Assembly (NCBI GenBank): GCA_015039365.1
Contig: WION01000008.1
Location: 682,001 to 746,000, forward strand
Length of the DNA: 64,000 nt
Direction of reading: 5' to 3'
Source: Amanita rubescens
Taxonomy: Eukaryota > Basidiomycota > Agaricomycetes > Agaricales > Amanitaceae
Shown piece after piece: positions 1 through 12,479 of the stretch. Positions within the stretch are counted from its first letter, which is position 1, and the number at the start of each line of letters is the position of its first letter. The position numbers were made by a program, and so were the translations under genes. The notes beneath the pieces were generated by a model, which was not told the origin of the DNA, searched no databases, and saw only the letters and a program-made list of their open reading frames with translations.

Positions 1-1314
1 AGTCTTGATTACAACGCCCTTCCATCCTGGGTACGCGTGTTCCCTTCTGTGACGATCATCATTTCATCTATAACTAATGCAGATATCTGACGCGTGACCT
101 CGTCCAGAAGGTATGCATGATCGCAAAAAATTAAAAATGGGCTTTTGAAATAATCTTTTTTTACAGGCGAAAAATTTGAAGTTGTGTATCACCGCTGGTG
201 TTGGTTCGGACCACATTGATCTGAACGCTGCCGTTGATCACAAGATTCAAGTTCTTGAGGTAAAGCATAAGGTTTACTCCGACTGTGCCCGTTTCTACAA
301 GAACACCTGATAGGTCTCTGGCTCCAACGTCGTGTCGGTTGCCGAGCATGTCATGATGAACATCCTTCTACTTGTCAGGAACTTTGTTCCTGCTCACGAG
401 GTTTGTCACTATCCTTATTTGGCACTGCGGTAACTTCACATGACTTGCAGATGATTGAACGTGGAGACTGGGAAGTTTCCGATATTGCAAGGAACGCATT
501 TGACTTGGAGGGTAAAATCGTTGGCACCATTGGAGCTGGCAGAATTGGCTACCGTGTGTTGCAACGCCTCGCTCCCTTTGACTGCAAGGAATTGCTCTAC
601 TATGACTATGCACCCCTCCCCGAAGGTGATTGAATACTAAAGAGTAATACAAGCGATGCGATGTTGATGACATTTTAGCTGCTGCGAAGGCCGTTGGTGC
701 TCGCAGGGTGGATGACTTGAAGGACTTTGTGTCCCAGGTATGTAATCGTTCGGAAGCAAAACCACATTGTTACTCATCTTCTCTCAGTGTGATGTCGTGA
801 CGGTTAACTGCCCTCTGCACGAGGGTACGCGCGGACTTGTTAACGCCAACCTTCTCAAGCACTTCAAAAAGGGCGCCTGGCTTGTCAACACTGCTCGTGG
901 AGCCATTTGCGACAAGGACGATGTTGCCGCTGCCCTGAAGAGTGGGCAACTCCGGGGATACGCAGGTTCGTGCATGTTTTTCTTTTTTCACTGACGGTTT
1001 TTAACGAACTGCCAAGGTGACGTTTGGGACGTTCAACCATGCCCCAAGGACCACCCTTGGCGCACGGTCAAAAACCCTCTCGGTGGCGGAAATGGCATGG
1101 TACCGCACTACTCTGGCTCCACCCTCGATGCCCAAGATCGCTACGCCAAAGGTACCAAGAGCATTTTGGAGCACTACTTTGCCGGCACTCATCAAGATCC
1201 TCAAAATGTCATTGTTGGAATCGGCAAGTACGAGACCAAGGCTTGTAAGTATTGCTTTATGAATAAGCGAGATATCGTGGAGCTTATCTTATTATTCAAG
1301 ATGGTCAACGCTAA
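1..1314 (+). CDS. FDH: NAD-dependent formate dehydrogenase, 3' part
   Basis: Oxidises formate to CO2 with NAD+; a D-2-hydroxyacid dehydrogenase-family enzyme, usually cytosolic in fungi. The 5' end lies outside the window. Nine exons can be followed: to 30, 83-110, 167-259, 314-400, 451-625, 679-737, 788-965, 1017-1244 and 1301-1314, joined by introns of about 50 nt. Visible family signatures are [10 protein letters not shown] near the start, GSDHIDL, the Rossmann motif [24 protein letters not shown], the NTARGAICD block and the catalytic-histidine segment [12 protein letters not shown]. The last exon codes only the ending YGQR, close to the usual FDH terminus. No frame defects were found. 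It converges with the GCN5-type gene across about 310 bp. Confidence 0.93.
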
Positions 1315-1626
1315 AGTGCTGAAGATCTACTTCCGATATCTTGTAAAAAAAAACCAACATCAGAGAAATGTAAATGTAGTTTCGAGACAAATATACTTTT
1401 TGTTGCGCGCTTGAAAATGGAAGCCGCTGTTCAGATGACCAGGCATCCGAGTGTAGCCATCATCGTGATGCCTCAAGTGACCTCTATAAGCTTCAAGGCA
1501 TGACGGCCGCCGGACTCCATTTTAACAGTACCCTCGTTTAGCAGACAGACTATTTATATTACTCCTCGGACATGGGTCAATGAGACTATTAGCGTGTATT
1601 AATCATTCTACATAAACACCGAAGCC
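1315..1626. other. Convergent 3' intergenic region FDH/GCN5
   Basis: Holds the 3' untranslated regions of the two convergent genes. AT-rich, with no ORF or RNA gene that I can support. Confidence 0.5.
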
Positions 1627-3972
1627 CTATTCCTCTTTTTTTGCTCTTTCAGGCAACGCATCATCCATAAATTTTTCTAGCTTATTAGCATTCCGAGAAT
1701 ATATCGAGCCTTCCTGGTTGTACGACCTGCAGTTTTCAAAGACAAGTCGAGCATCATAAACGAATTCATCCAGCGATGAGTACTGCTTGGTCTCAAGCTT
1801 GTGTTCCATTGTTTTGAAATCTAGTATCGTAGATTTTTTTTAGTCAAAAGAGATTTGGTAAGGACTGCTTTTTACTATACCCATCGGTTCTTTGATCACC
1901 TCATAGTAATCGGGAACATCTTCGGCATTGACCGGGGTAAGGAAGGGCCAGGCTTGTGGATGATCTTGCAAGTCTCGGAGAAGGCGCTCCATAAAATAAT
2001 GATCGGCACTGCGGGGCGTGGGTCGGGCGACGCTACATTTCCGAAATCAAAAAATACCCATTGATATTAATGTAATGACAACGTACGTCGTTTGCGTCGA
2101 AGGTATCCATCCACTTTCTCCTGGGGCGGCGTGAGAAACTGGAAAGAATATATGTAGTTCAATTGTAGATCATACTTAATCCTGGAACGTCTTTGACATC
2201 CATTGATTCTACCTCGCCATCATCATATCCAATCTTCCATGACGTTAGCCCCGGATGAATGATATGCGACCGGCTCATGGCTCTAATCTTGGTCGTGACA
2301 GCCTCTTGCTGCGCAGCCAAAATTTTCGGCTTGTCTAAATAATCTACTTTGTTGAGCAGCGTGCATTGCATTATCGTACCGCCCTCGTAATCCTTGATAT
2401 AGCCCGCCCACACGGAACGGTCCAATGTGATGTCCTTTGAGAATCCCTGCTTTTCGAAGTAGCCGACAGCATAGTTGTCGGCGTATGTCAAGAAATACAT
2501 CATGCTTGGATATGTCTTGCGTATATGTGCTTTGAAATGATCCATTAACATACCGCCGTAACCCTAAAATAGCCATCTTAAGGCAGATTGAAAGACTTGT
2601 CTTCATTGTAACGTTACCTTTTCCTGGTCTGCAGAATTTGTTGCAAAGAACACAATCTCCGCAAATCCACGGTGAGGAAAAGGCCTGTAACAGATACCGC
2701 CAACGACTTTGTAGCCTCTTTTAATGATTGCGAGAGCTTTCGAATTGTTGTCATAGACGAGTCGTGCAATATACTCGCGGGGCATTTTTGGTAATTGTTT
2801 TTGAAAAAGAGTCTTCAGACCGGTTAAAATAACCAAGGATCGCGGCTCTTTGTCGTTTTCTACGGCTGTTATCTTAATGAGGCCTTTTCTCAGCTCGATT
2901 GCGGCAGCCTTTTCTGGTTTCCCAAGGGGCTGGACTTGATCTCAGTGCCACGAAACATGGGTCAATGTAAACGCTTACACCGATTGCCGTCACGCCGCTC
3001 ACAGCAGAATCGACGGTGACGCCAGTGGCCAGGCGTTTAAGTTGCCCTTCATCTATCTGATCCTCGATTTTGACCCTCGCATCGTGCACAGCCCCGTTTA
3101 CCATTTTCGCGGACCTTTGAACAGCACCATCTATTGCGGGTACTCGTGCTATATGCGGCGTTCTTGCCATGGGTGTCAATGATAAGCCTGGTACTGATTT
3201 CTTTCCAGAGCGAGTAGGCCGTTGTGGATCTGGATGTATAAATGAAAATTCCTCGTCATCTTCGTCGTTAGGGGCATCGTCATCATCGCCAGCATGGTCC
3301 TCTGCATCGCTGAGAGAGGAGGAAGACAGTCGTTGTTTCTTGGTCGGACGTGAAGGTGGATCGCTCAGTTCCGAAGATATAGGTGAGAGGGGAGGATTTA
3401 GCGATACTTGATCTGCATAGTAGCATCAAATAGCGTTTACAGAAGATTACCAAGCAGACATACCGGGGAGCGGGTATGTACTCAGATGGGGACTAACAGA
3501 GGATACTGGGATTCGCATTTGTTTCCGCAATGAGGTAACATCTTCGTCAGTGTACTCGAAATCAAGGAGCTTGCCTACATCCTGGGGGGAGCGACGTTAG
3601 AGGAGCGGGAGAGAAAATGAAAAAAAGGGTATGAACCTGGAGTAGTTGGTCGAGCCTGGTGGCCACTCTGCCACGCCTGAGGAACTCCGAGTGCCCGAGG
3701 ATGGTCTCGTCTGCGCCGTGTTGGACGACACCGTGACCGCATTCGCAGACATCGAGGTAGTCTGGGGTAATTTTGTCGTCATCGTCACCATATTGGCGCA
3801 AGTGACCGAGAGAAAGTAACTGGTTGGGTCGGGCGGTGTCTAGAACTAGGTTAGCGTCGTGGGGGGGCTGAAGGCCTCGACAGTGACAAGCATGACAAGG
3901 AGAATGACGAGCGATACGGAGAGCAAGAGGTGGGTCAGGGATGGAAAGTGCTGGATAGGCGTACTTCATCAT
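1627..3972 (-). CDS. GCN5: GCN5/PCAF-type histone acetyltransferase
   Basis: Catalytic subunit of SAGA/ADA-type complexes that acetylates histone H3 in the nucleus. Domain order from the start at 3972: a Cys/His-rich segment (CHACHCRG, then [11 protein letters not shown]) with a helical stretch resembling the PCAF N-terminal region; an acidic, Ser-rich linker; the GNAT domain with the catalytic glutamate in FAEIVF and the acetyl-CoA motif Q-x-x-G-x-G (QEKGYG, split by an intron); and a C-terminal bromodomain ([26 protein letters not shown]). The model has at least seven exons; joins at the linker (donor GTAAGC) and in the HAT domain keep frame. Roughly 600 residues, longer than the yeast protein because of the N-terminal part. 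The ATG at 3972 overlaps the first ATG of the divergent gene. HAT and bromodomain calls are firm; the PCAF-like N-terminus is a motif-level match. Confidence 0.9.
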
Positions 3973-3994
3973 GGCTGGATCACATCACGCCCAC

Positions 3995-4981
3995 ATGGCT
4001 TTGGCCATTCTTCTATTTCTCACTAAAGTCGCTCTTTCTCAGTGGATTTCTTATCCTTCATCTGGTATCGCTTCACTCACTCATTACCAATTACCATCAG
4101 GTTATATCGCTGCTTGCGGATGCGTTCCAGGAAGTACAAACTACCCCACCGCTGCGCTCTCGCAAATGGCATATGGAAGCAGCACTAGCTATGGCATATT
4201 CTATTCCTGGCTCGCTTCTTCTGCTTCTCATCTTCTTCCTTTAGGTCCTGCATGCGGGAAATGCTTCCAGTTAACCCTTCTAAACCCAGTCATCGCTACT
4301 CCTCCATTTAAACCTGATGTCACAAAATCCATCGTCGTCAAAATTACTGACCTTATGCCCCTTCGCAAAGGGCGGCTTGTGCGGCGCTACAGCCCCAAAC
4401 TCCCAATTCGTAAGTAGGTCCAACGCAGACCCCACTTCTCGTTTCATATCAAGTACAGCGCCGGCGCTTTCCTCAACTTTGATCTAGCCTATCCTTCTTC
4501 ATCCATCCCGGACAACTGGTTCCCCTCTAACGTGTCACTATACGGATATTCGGTATGCTCACTCACTATTTCAACGCGACTTATTTAATATGACCAAAGG
4601 ATTTTGGTATTTGGAATATCACTTACGAACAGGTGTCATGCACGGATGACTGGGAGGGAGGTCAACGACAGTCAGCATTGGGTAGTGTTCCATCTCTAGG
4701 CTTAGACGCTTGTTGTCCAATAGATCCAACGGTCAGTTTCGTACTCTTCCTCACCAAACTATGTATTTATGTGCTGCCTGTCACAGAATAGCAGCAACAC
4801 TTGTCCTTCTTACTCTGAACAAAATGGCATTCCGTATGTATTCGTCAACGCAAAGCAAACGTCCCGTTTAACGTGTTGATTTAGGCCCATTACGGCTGGA
4901 GCTAATGCCGCTGTACCCCGACATTTAGATCTGCGGATAGGACTGGTCCTGTTATATATAATCATATATTTCACACTGTAA
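3995..4981 (+). CDS. Secreted GH45/expansin-like protein, probable GPI anchor, with a frameshift
   Basis: A small extracellular protein of the double-psi beta-barrel type shared by GH45 endoglucanases and expansins, probably acting on cell-wall polysaccharide. The signal peptide MALAILLFLTKVALS is followed by Cys-rich motifs: ACGKCFQLTL, the VVKITDL-CP strand, a FLNFDLAYP segment, and VSCTDDW. The C-terminus is a hydrophobic tail (GLVLLYIIIYFTL) preceded by small residues, which suggests GPI anchoring. Introns lie near 4418, 4552, 4739 and 4833. The frame breaks at KITDL/CPFAKGG, where one base (A at 4355) is in excess; no GT..AG intron fits. Start: ATG 3995 gives a clean signal peptide; an in-frame ATG at 3971 is also possible. 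GH45 versus non-catalytic expansin cannot be decided by eye. Confidence 0.72.
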
Positions 4982-5013
4982 TAATTGCTTTATATAATAC
5001 CCATACTGTGCTC

Positions 5014-6515
5014 CTAAACTTGGCTTGTCTCGACTCTGGTATAACGACCACCTTGTTTCGCTAGCAGCCTTCGCCTCACGTAATAAACGCCTCCTGCACT
5101 TGCACAGAAAAAAATGAAAACGAAGAGAGCGCTTTCGTGCGTGACCCGACCAGCAGGAGGAATATGTTCGACGCTAGTTTCAAGGAGTGTCTCCTTCGGG
5201 GGCGAGGCTTGTTCCTCTTTCGTAGTAACAGCACCAGAAGTCGAGGGCACATCCTGCGTAACAAAATAACAATTTTATTCATTTATATAAAACAAAAAAG
5301 CTGCTTAAAGCTCAGCGTGAGTTGGTACCTCGCTTGCAGACTCCGTAGCCGTCTCAAGAGGAAGCTAATATATTCAGTGAGCATTGGATGTAAAAAGGGA
5401 ATAAAATGCATACCTCGCCGCACTTTTTAATGACGACATCCAATTGTGGCCTGTCATTCGGCCCTTTTTTCACTTTTTCTGTGGACGAACATTTGTTACT
5501 CCTAGTTAACAGGTTTGAACTGATACTTACCAATCCCGTAGATAATGTCCATGCCCTCGAGAACTTCGCCAAATACGACCTACGCAGATGTTCAACATTT
5601 ATGGAGTAGAGGGATAACGGAGAGACCCACATGTTTACCATCAAGCCAACTCGTGACGATCGTTGTGATGAACTAACAAGTTGAGATTGGTGTCTATCAC
5701 GATACAAAACTTTTCACTCACGAATTGAGAACCTGTAGGGGTATTGGTCGGGAGACAAGTTCAACAACTAGCTCAGCACTCACCATTAGTATCCTTGCCG
5801 GCATTTGCCATGGAGAGAAGACCGGGTTTGGTGTGGCGGAGCTTACTGTATCACAACGTCAGGATACAGTGGATGTCTGGGAAATTCTTAACTCACAAGT
5901 TTTCGTCGGCAAATCTGTCACCATAGATAGACTAGAACCGTCTGTTAGCCGAAACATCTAAGCCATTAACCGGACATGCCTTTCCGCCAGTACCATCTCC
6001 GCGGGCTGTGACAAGGACTTAGGGTTGCTTCATCTGTAGTTGTACAGGGCACTCACTGAAGTCACCACCTTGGATCCTGTTACAGTTCAGCCAATCGCAC
6101 GATGAGAAAGAAAGACTCGAACTTACATAAATTTCTCAATAACACGGTGGAACTTGGAGCCCTCGTATCCAAATCCTAGTTCTTCGCCATCCTTAGTCTT
6201 GCCTGTAGCCAGAGCACGGAAGTTCTCGACGGTTTTCGGAACAGTCTATCCGAACATTGAGATCATATCACGTCGTAGGCCTGATGGATACATACACCTC
6301 CATAGAGCCCTATGATGACTGTATCGTTGACCAGTTAGACCCAAGTAATCGACGAGAGTACACGTATGCTCACCTTGACCCACCGGCTTGCCACCATGCT
6401 CGATGTCAAAGAATATCTTGTTGGTAATTTTGGGACCCTTGGAAGCCTGTGCGACCTGAGCGAAGAAGGCAACGAGGGCAGCGAAGACAAAAGCAACGGA
6501 TATACGAAAGAACAT
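5014..6515 (-). CDS. ER cyclophilin with C-terminal membrane anchor
   Basis: Peptidyl-prolyl cis-trans isomerase of the cyclophilin B class, assisting folding in the secretory pathway. Begins with a signal peptide ([20 protein letters not shown]), then the cyclophilin fold: [39 protein letters not shown] (active-site Arg and Phe region), [30 protein letters not shown] and [17 protein letters not shown]. After the domain comes a short Ser/Thr/Glu-rich linker and one hydrophobic segment ([18 protein letters not shown]) followed by RRR, so the protein looks type-I membrane anchored rather than carrying HDEL. About six short introns. The start is only 67 bp past the stop of DBP7 on the same strand; the stop is 32 bp from that of the GH45-like gene. 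Confidence 0.92.
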
Positions 6516-6582
6516 GATTGTTGTAGAAGCAGACGTGGCCGGAAAACGTGGGAAGTTCGCGTGGATTTATATAGATTCAGAA

Positions 6583-9015
6583 CTACCGCCCAGCAATCTG
6601 AAACTCAGATACACCACTTCTAATTAGCTGCCCACCCCGCTTTGTTAGCCTTCCCTGTGCGCGTACAACCTCCTGCATCCGTTTCTCCGTCTGTCTATTG
6701 TCATCCTGCGGCCTCTTGCCCATTTTTTTCTCCGCTTTCTGATTGGTTTTGGCCTTGGCCGACCCCACCAAGGTGGGTGCATCTCGTAAGGCAAAGGCTT
6801 TGGCAAGATGCCCTAGATGGAGGTGCTTAATATGAAAGATGTGTTTCTCGTCAGATGGATGTGTAGCATAAGCACGCATATGAGACAAAAAAGCGCGTCG
6901 CGCTAGTGTTGCGTTCTACAAAGACGTTAGAAAGGTGCCACTCGAACCCATCTATTACGCACTTCGTCGTCCTTCAGCACCCACCGTTCAAATGCTAACT
7001 GCACTTGAGTTGCCCGGCTCTCGTGCTGTTGACCCTTACCACCGAACCCACTCTTCAACACATTGTCATGTTCGGAGCCAACCAAAACCAAGTCGCGCTT
7101 CTCATCCCCGCGCTGCTCCTCTTCGTCCTTGTGCATTTGTGATTCTACCCAATCTACCCACGTCTTCTCACTAGGAACAACAAAGCACCATGCCTCACCT
7201 CCTCTACCTGCACGCGCCGTTCGCCCTACGCGATGGATATACTCTGTCACACCGCCTTCAGTCGGCAGGTCGTACTGGATAACCGCGCGTACAAGGGGAA
7301 GGTCGAGACCCCGTGATGCTACAGAGGTACAGAAGAGAATAGATGTAGTTGCTTTGGACATCTTTTGAGTCTTGGAAAAGCCGCGTATCGATCTTTGCCG
7401 TGACTGGGTAGACAGCGATCCATGGAGTCGAAAAATGCAGGCTCCAGGCAGTAGAGGGCAAGTAGTCTCGACCGTTTCGCCTGCTTCCGTAGGCTCCTCC
7501 CGCTTGTCTTCTTCGCCGCTGCTATCCTCATCCGAAGAAGATTCATGGTCGTTCATCGATGCTTTACCAAACATATCCCAATGAAAATCCACCGAGTCAG
7601 TACAGCTGAAAAAAACAATTATTTTTGTTCCTGTCCCCGAGGTGGACGGGACCAGCAGAGTACGGAGCAGGGCCACGAGAGTAACAAGCCTTAGTTTGAG
7701 AGGGACCACGACATATTTTTGTGACAACTGTGAAGGAGGTGTGAAAATTCTCTTTTGGAGCTTGTCCGTCTGGTCGGGAAGAAGCGTCTGACTTGAGATC
7801 GAGCGCCGTGGCTTTAACCATGAGCGGGTCTGATAACGCCTTTCCTGCTAATTTCTGCACATCCTCTCGGATTGTCGCCGAACATAGGATTGTCCTCCTC
7901 CGCTTCCATTCCCAATCTCTTACCTCCATACCTTTTCCTTGTTCCGCCGCTTGCATTGCTAAGCGCCTGCGTCCATCAAGCCCGTCCAAGATCCCAGTGA
8001 TGGTCTCCTCAAATCCGAGCTCCATGAGTCGGTCAGCCTCGTCGAGTACTAACCAGCGACACTTGCCCACGTTGAATGAGGATGTGTTTTGAAGGTGATC
8101 AAGTAGTCGCCCAGGTGTAGATACCAAAATCGGTACACCTTTGCGAAGCCTTGCCTTTTCATGTGAGCGCGTGGCGCCGCCAGTGAGCAAACCTGGCACA
8201 AGCCATCGCGTCATTCGAGCACCGTCCCCAACTTCAGCATCGTCAGCAGACTCATTTTCAGGACGTAGGCGCATCTTTAACAATGTTTCGAGAACATCTG
8301 ATATCTGCTTTGCAAGTTCTTTTGTTGGCGCGATGATCACAGCAAGCGTTCCGACGGAACGGTCGATATAAGAAAGTGAACTAAGCGGGAGAAGGTCTTG
8401 TATGATGGGAAGGAGGAACGAGAGTGTTTTTCCTGAGCCTGTCTGTGACTGGATAAAAACATCCCGGGCCGCATAATCTGAACGGGAGGACAGCAGGAGA
8501 GGGAGGGCGGAACGTTGAATTGATGTTGGTTTCGATATGCTCATCTTGTTGGTGAGGCTGAGCGACGAGTAATGGATCTAATCCCAAACCTTCAAAAGTG
8601 GATGAATCTGCAAGGGGTGCATTGCTAGGTTTTGCGGGTTGCTGAGACGAAGAGGCATTCTTCGTGGGCGCATCGATTTTAGGGTTATTAGTAAAAAGCG
8701 AAGAGATTATAGTGCTTGGTGCTGGCTGGCAATTTCTCTACTCGCCGACGCTTTTGTGGTCTTTGATCTTCTTCTTCTTCTTCTGAAGATCCCTCTTTCC
8801 CTAAGACAGCCTGGTGTTGAGCTTCTGTCGAGGGCCGTGGCTTCCTTTTCGCCAATCTTTTTGCTTTGAGACTGCGAACAGAGTTATTAAACGATAAACA
8901 GCATTACACCACAGATTAAGTACCGTTCGGTCCATCTTCCACCTTTTTTGAGACCGCCTAGGTTTGTGGCAGGCCGTTCGTCCTGTGCTATGTTCAGAAT
9001 AAGATCATCGTCCAT
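6583..9015 (-). CDS. DBP7: DEAD-box RNA helicase DBP7, two apparent frameshifts
   Basis: ATP-dependent RNA helicase of 60S ribosome biogenesis in the nucleolus (DDX31 family). Starts [17 protein letters not shown], then GGRWTER, the family block [14 protein letters not shown], the Q motif KPTSIQ, motif [26 protein letters not shown], motif [25 protein letters not shown] and motif [15 protein letters not shown]. The C-terminal block [12 protein letters not shown] and [17 protein letters not shown] is specific to Dbp7; an intron (donor GTGCGT, branch CTAAC) joins it. The frame breaks twice: near 8715, just before ISSLFT, and in an A run at 7744-7747 before the block starting [11 protein letters not shown]. 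Each is cured by ignoring one base and neither fits a good intron. The divergent partner ESA1 starts 88 bp away. Confidence 0.92.
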
Positions 9016-9103
9016 GTAGCGGCTAAATTCGGCTTAGTCAGCATATCCTTGAAGTTGGAGTCAGAAGGAGTCAACGACAGCGAACTAGTTCATTCTTGCT
9101 TTC
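9016..9103. promoter_or_regulatory. Divergent promoter DBP7/ESA1
   Basis: Only 88 bp separate the two start codons, so both 5' UTRs and any shared promoter elements must lie here or inside the genes. No TATA or CCAAT box seen. Confidence 0.5.
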
Positions 9104-11070
<1,967 letters not shown>

Positions 11071-11510
11071 AAACGTTTGTATTAATCAATTGCGATGGAC
11101 AATCCCATGCTGCAGGTGCCATGTGTAGAACAGTATGTATCATCTCCTTAACAGCCCGATAATAAAAATGCTGTCAAACATATTTATATCTCCCTACGTT
11201 CCGTTTCGGTCAGGAACATCACAATCGGTCAACCATTGAAAAGTATGGTCCCCTGGAATGCTTTGTTGGCACCATCGTCTCAAACGAGAAATGTCAAACA
11301 GGTGGAGAATTCTGATATAGAATGAGAGGTAATGTAATGGGTTCCGAGTCAGTCATATCACTATAACACAATGATAACCCTTTTCCGTTGACGTTCGGCC
11401 TTTTAGGCCGGGATACTGTCAATTGCATCGAGACCAGTAATCTGGCACATATTTTCTACCGAACTTTCCAGGCGTGAACATAGGGAGGACATCTGTTTAT
11501 AGAGTACATA
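11071..11510. other. Convergent 3' intergenic region
   Basis: 3' flanks of ESA1 and of the small membrane-protein gene. It contains a perfect short hairpin, CGGCC-TTTTA-GGCCG, near 11397-11411, followed by no T-run; otherwise nothing recognisable. Confidence 0.4.
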
Positions 11511-12199
11511 TCACGGGTCGCATTCCGCCCTTTGGGCCTGACGCTGATGCAAAACACCCTCCGAGTTTGGCGCAGACTCCCAGGCATTGCTTCTATTCCG
11601 CATTGGGATGGACGGGATCAACAACAGACTCTGAGATGAGTCGCTCAGTTTGAGGTTATGCAGTGCGTGATCGACCAAGGGTTCTTCCGATGCAGAGGAC
11701 TCCGCGGTGGATACATCTGGAGCTGCCGTATCTGGCGTTACGGAGTATAGCTCCTCTTCGGAGCGTACAGGCGATACTGCATCATCAGTGTCGTCTGGTG
11801 CCGTAATGATATCAGGATCTGACAGCTGGTTGTGATACCAACAAAGTTAAGCTCAAGCCTAACCTCATGAATCGAGAGCGGTACTGACATTGATGCAATT
11901 GGCCCCGTTTTCATGAATTCCGTGAATAGAAGTCATATCACTTGTGGATGCCTTAACATCGTCGATAACACCAAGTGTGCGTGCTATGCCGTACGAGGCA
12001 ATATCCTACACAGGCTGTTCGTCAGAGTGATACTGTTTGTGGGAGCGTTGCGCACCAAGAGTGCCAAAATAACGATAGGTAAAGCGACAAGAATGGCGAG
12101 TACGCGGGCGCCGTTCGCCGTTCGGGCGACCCAGGAATTAGGCTCGTAACACCATAAGTAATCGACGTAGTATTTCCAGAGGGACTGAGGGACTGAAGC
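11511..12199 (-). CDS. Unrecognised small single-pass membrane protein
   Basis: Starts MASVPQSLWKYYVDYLWCYE; one strongly hydrophobic segment (VLAILVALPIVILALL) follows at about residues 35-50. An intron ends at ..TGTAG just before DIASYGIARTLGVIDDV; a second intron precedes a C-terminal acidic, Ser-rich tail (ITAPDDTDDAVSP, SSASEEPLVDHAL) ending in RAECDP. About 180 residues. An upstream in-frame GTG exists but the ATG at 12199 is the natural start. I recognise no family; the short aromatic N-terminus, single helix and acidic cytosolic-type tail suggest an organelle membrane adaptor, but that is only inference. Confidence 0.7.
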
Positions 12200-12479
12200 C
12201 ATAGGAATTCCGATTGCGTAGTGTTGGTGCTGAATGGTTACTGGGAAGTCTTGCAAGTGCACATCGACTCGGAAGAAGCGTTACAGATAACACCCGTCAC
12301 ATTCTCTATTCTAGCTACTAAGTACGCGTTCATTTAAGCAAACTTGGGCTACATAAAACCATGATAGAAGCAACTTTAAATGGTATATTCCCGGTGCGGA
12401 GATAAGCATAGAAGATGAAGAGAAATTCACGACAACGGATATCAATATGCGCCCAATGCCAGCATGCGCAATAAACAAC

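Noticed and set aside
6910..6965. Frameshift near the DBP7 C-terminus
   Set aside because: A 50-nt intron with CTAAC branch point explains the change.
11397..11411. CGGCC/GGCCG hairpin as a terminator
   Set aside because: Eukaryotic Pol II does not use such hairpins and no T-run follows.
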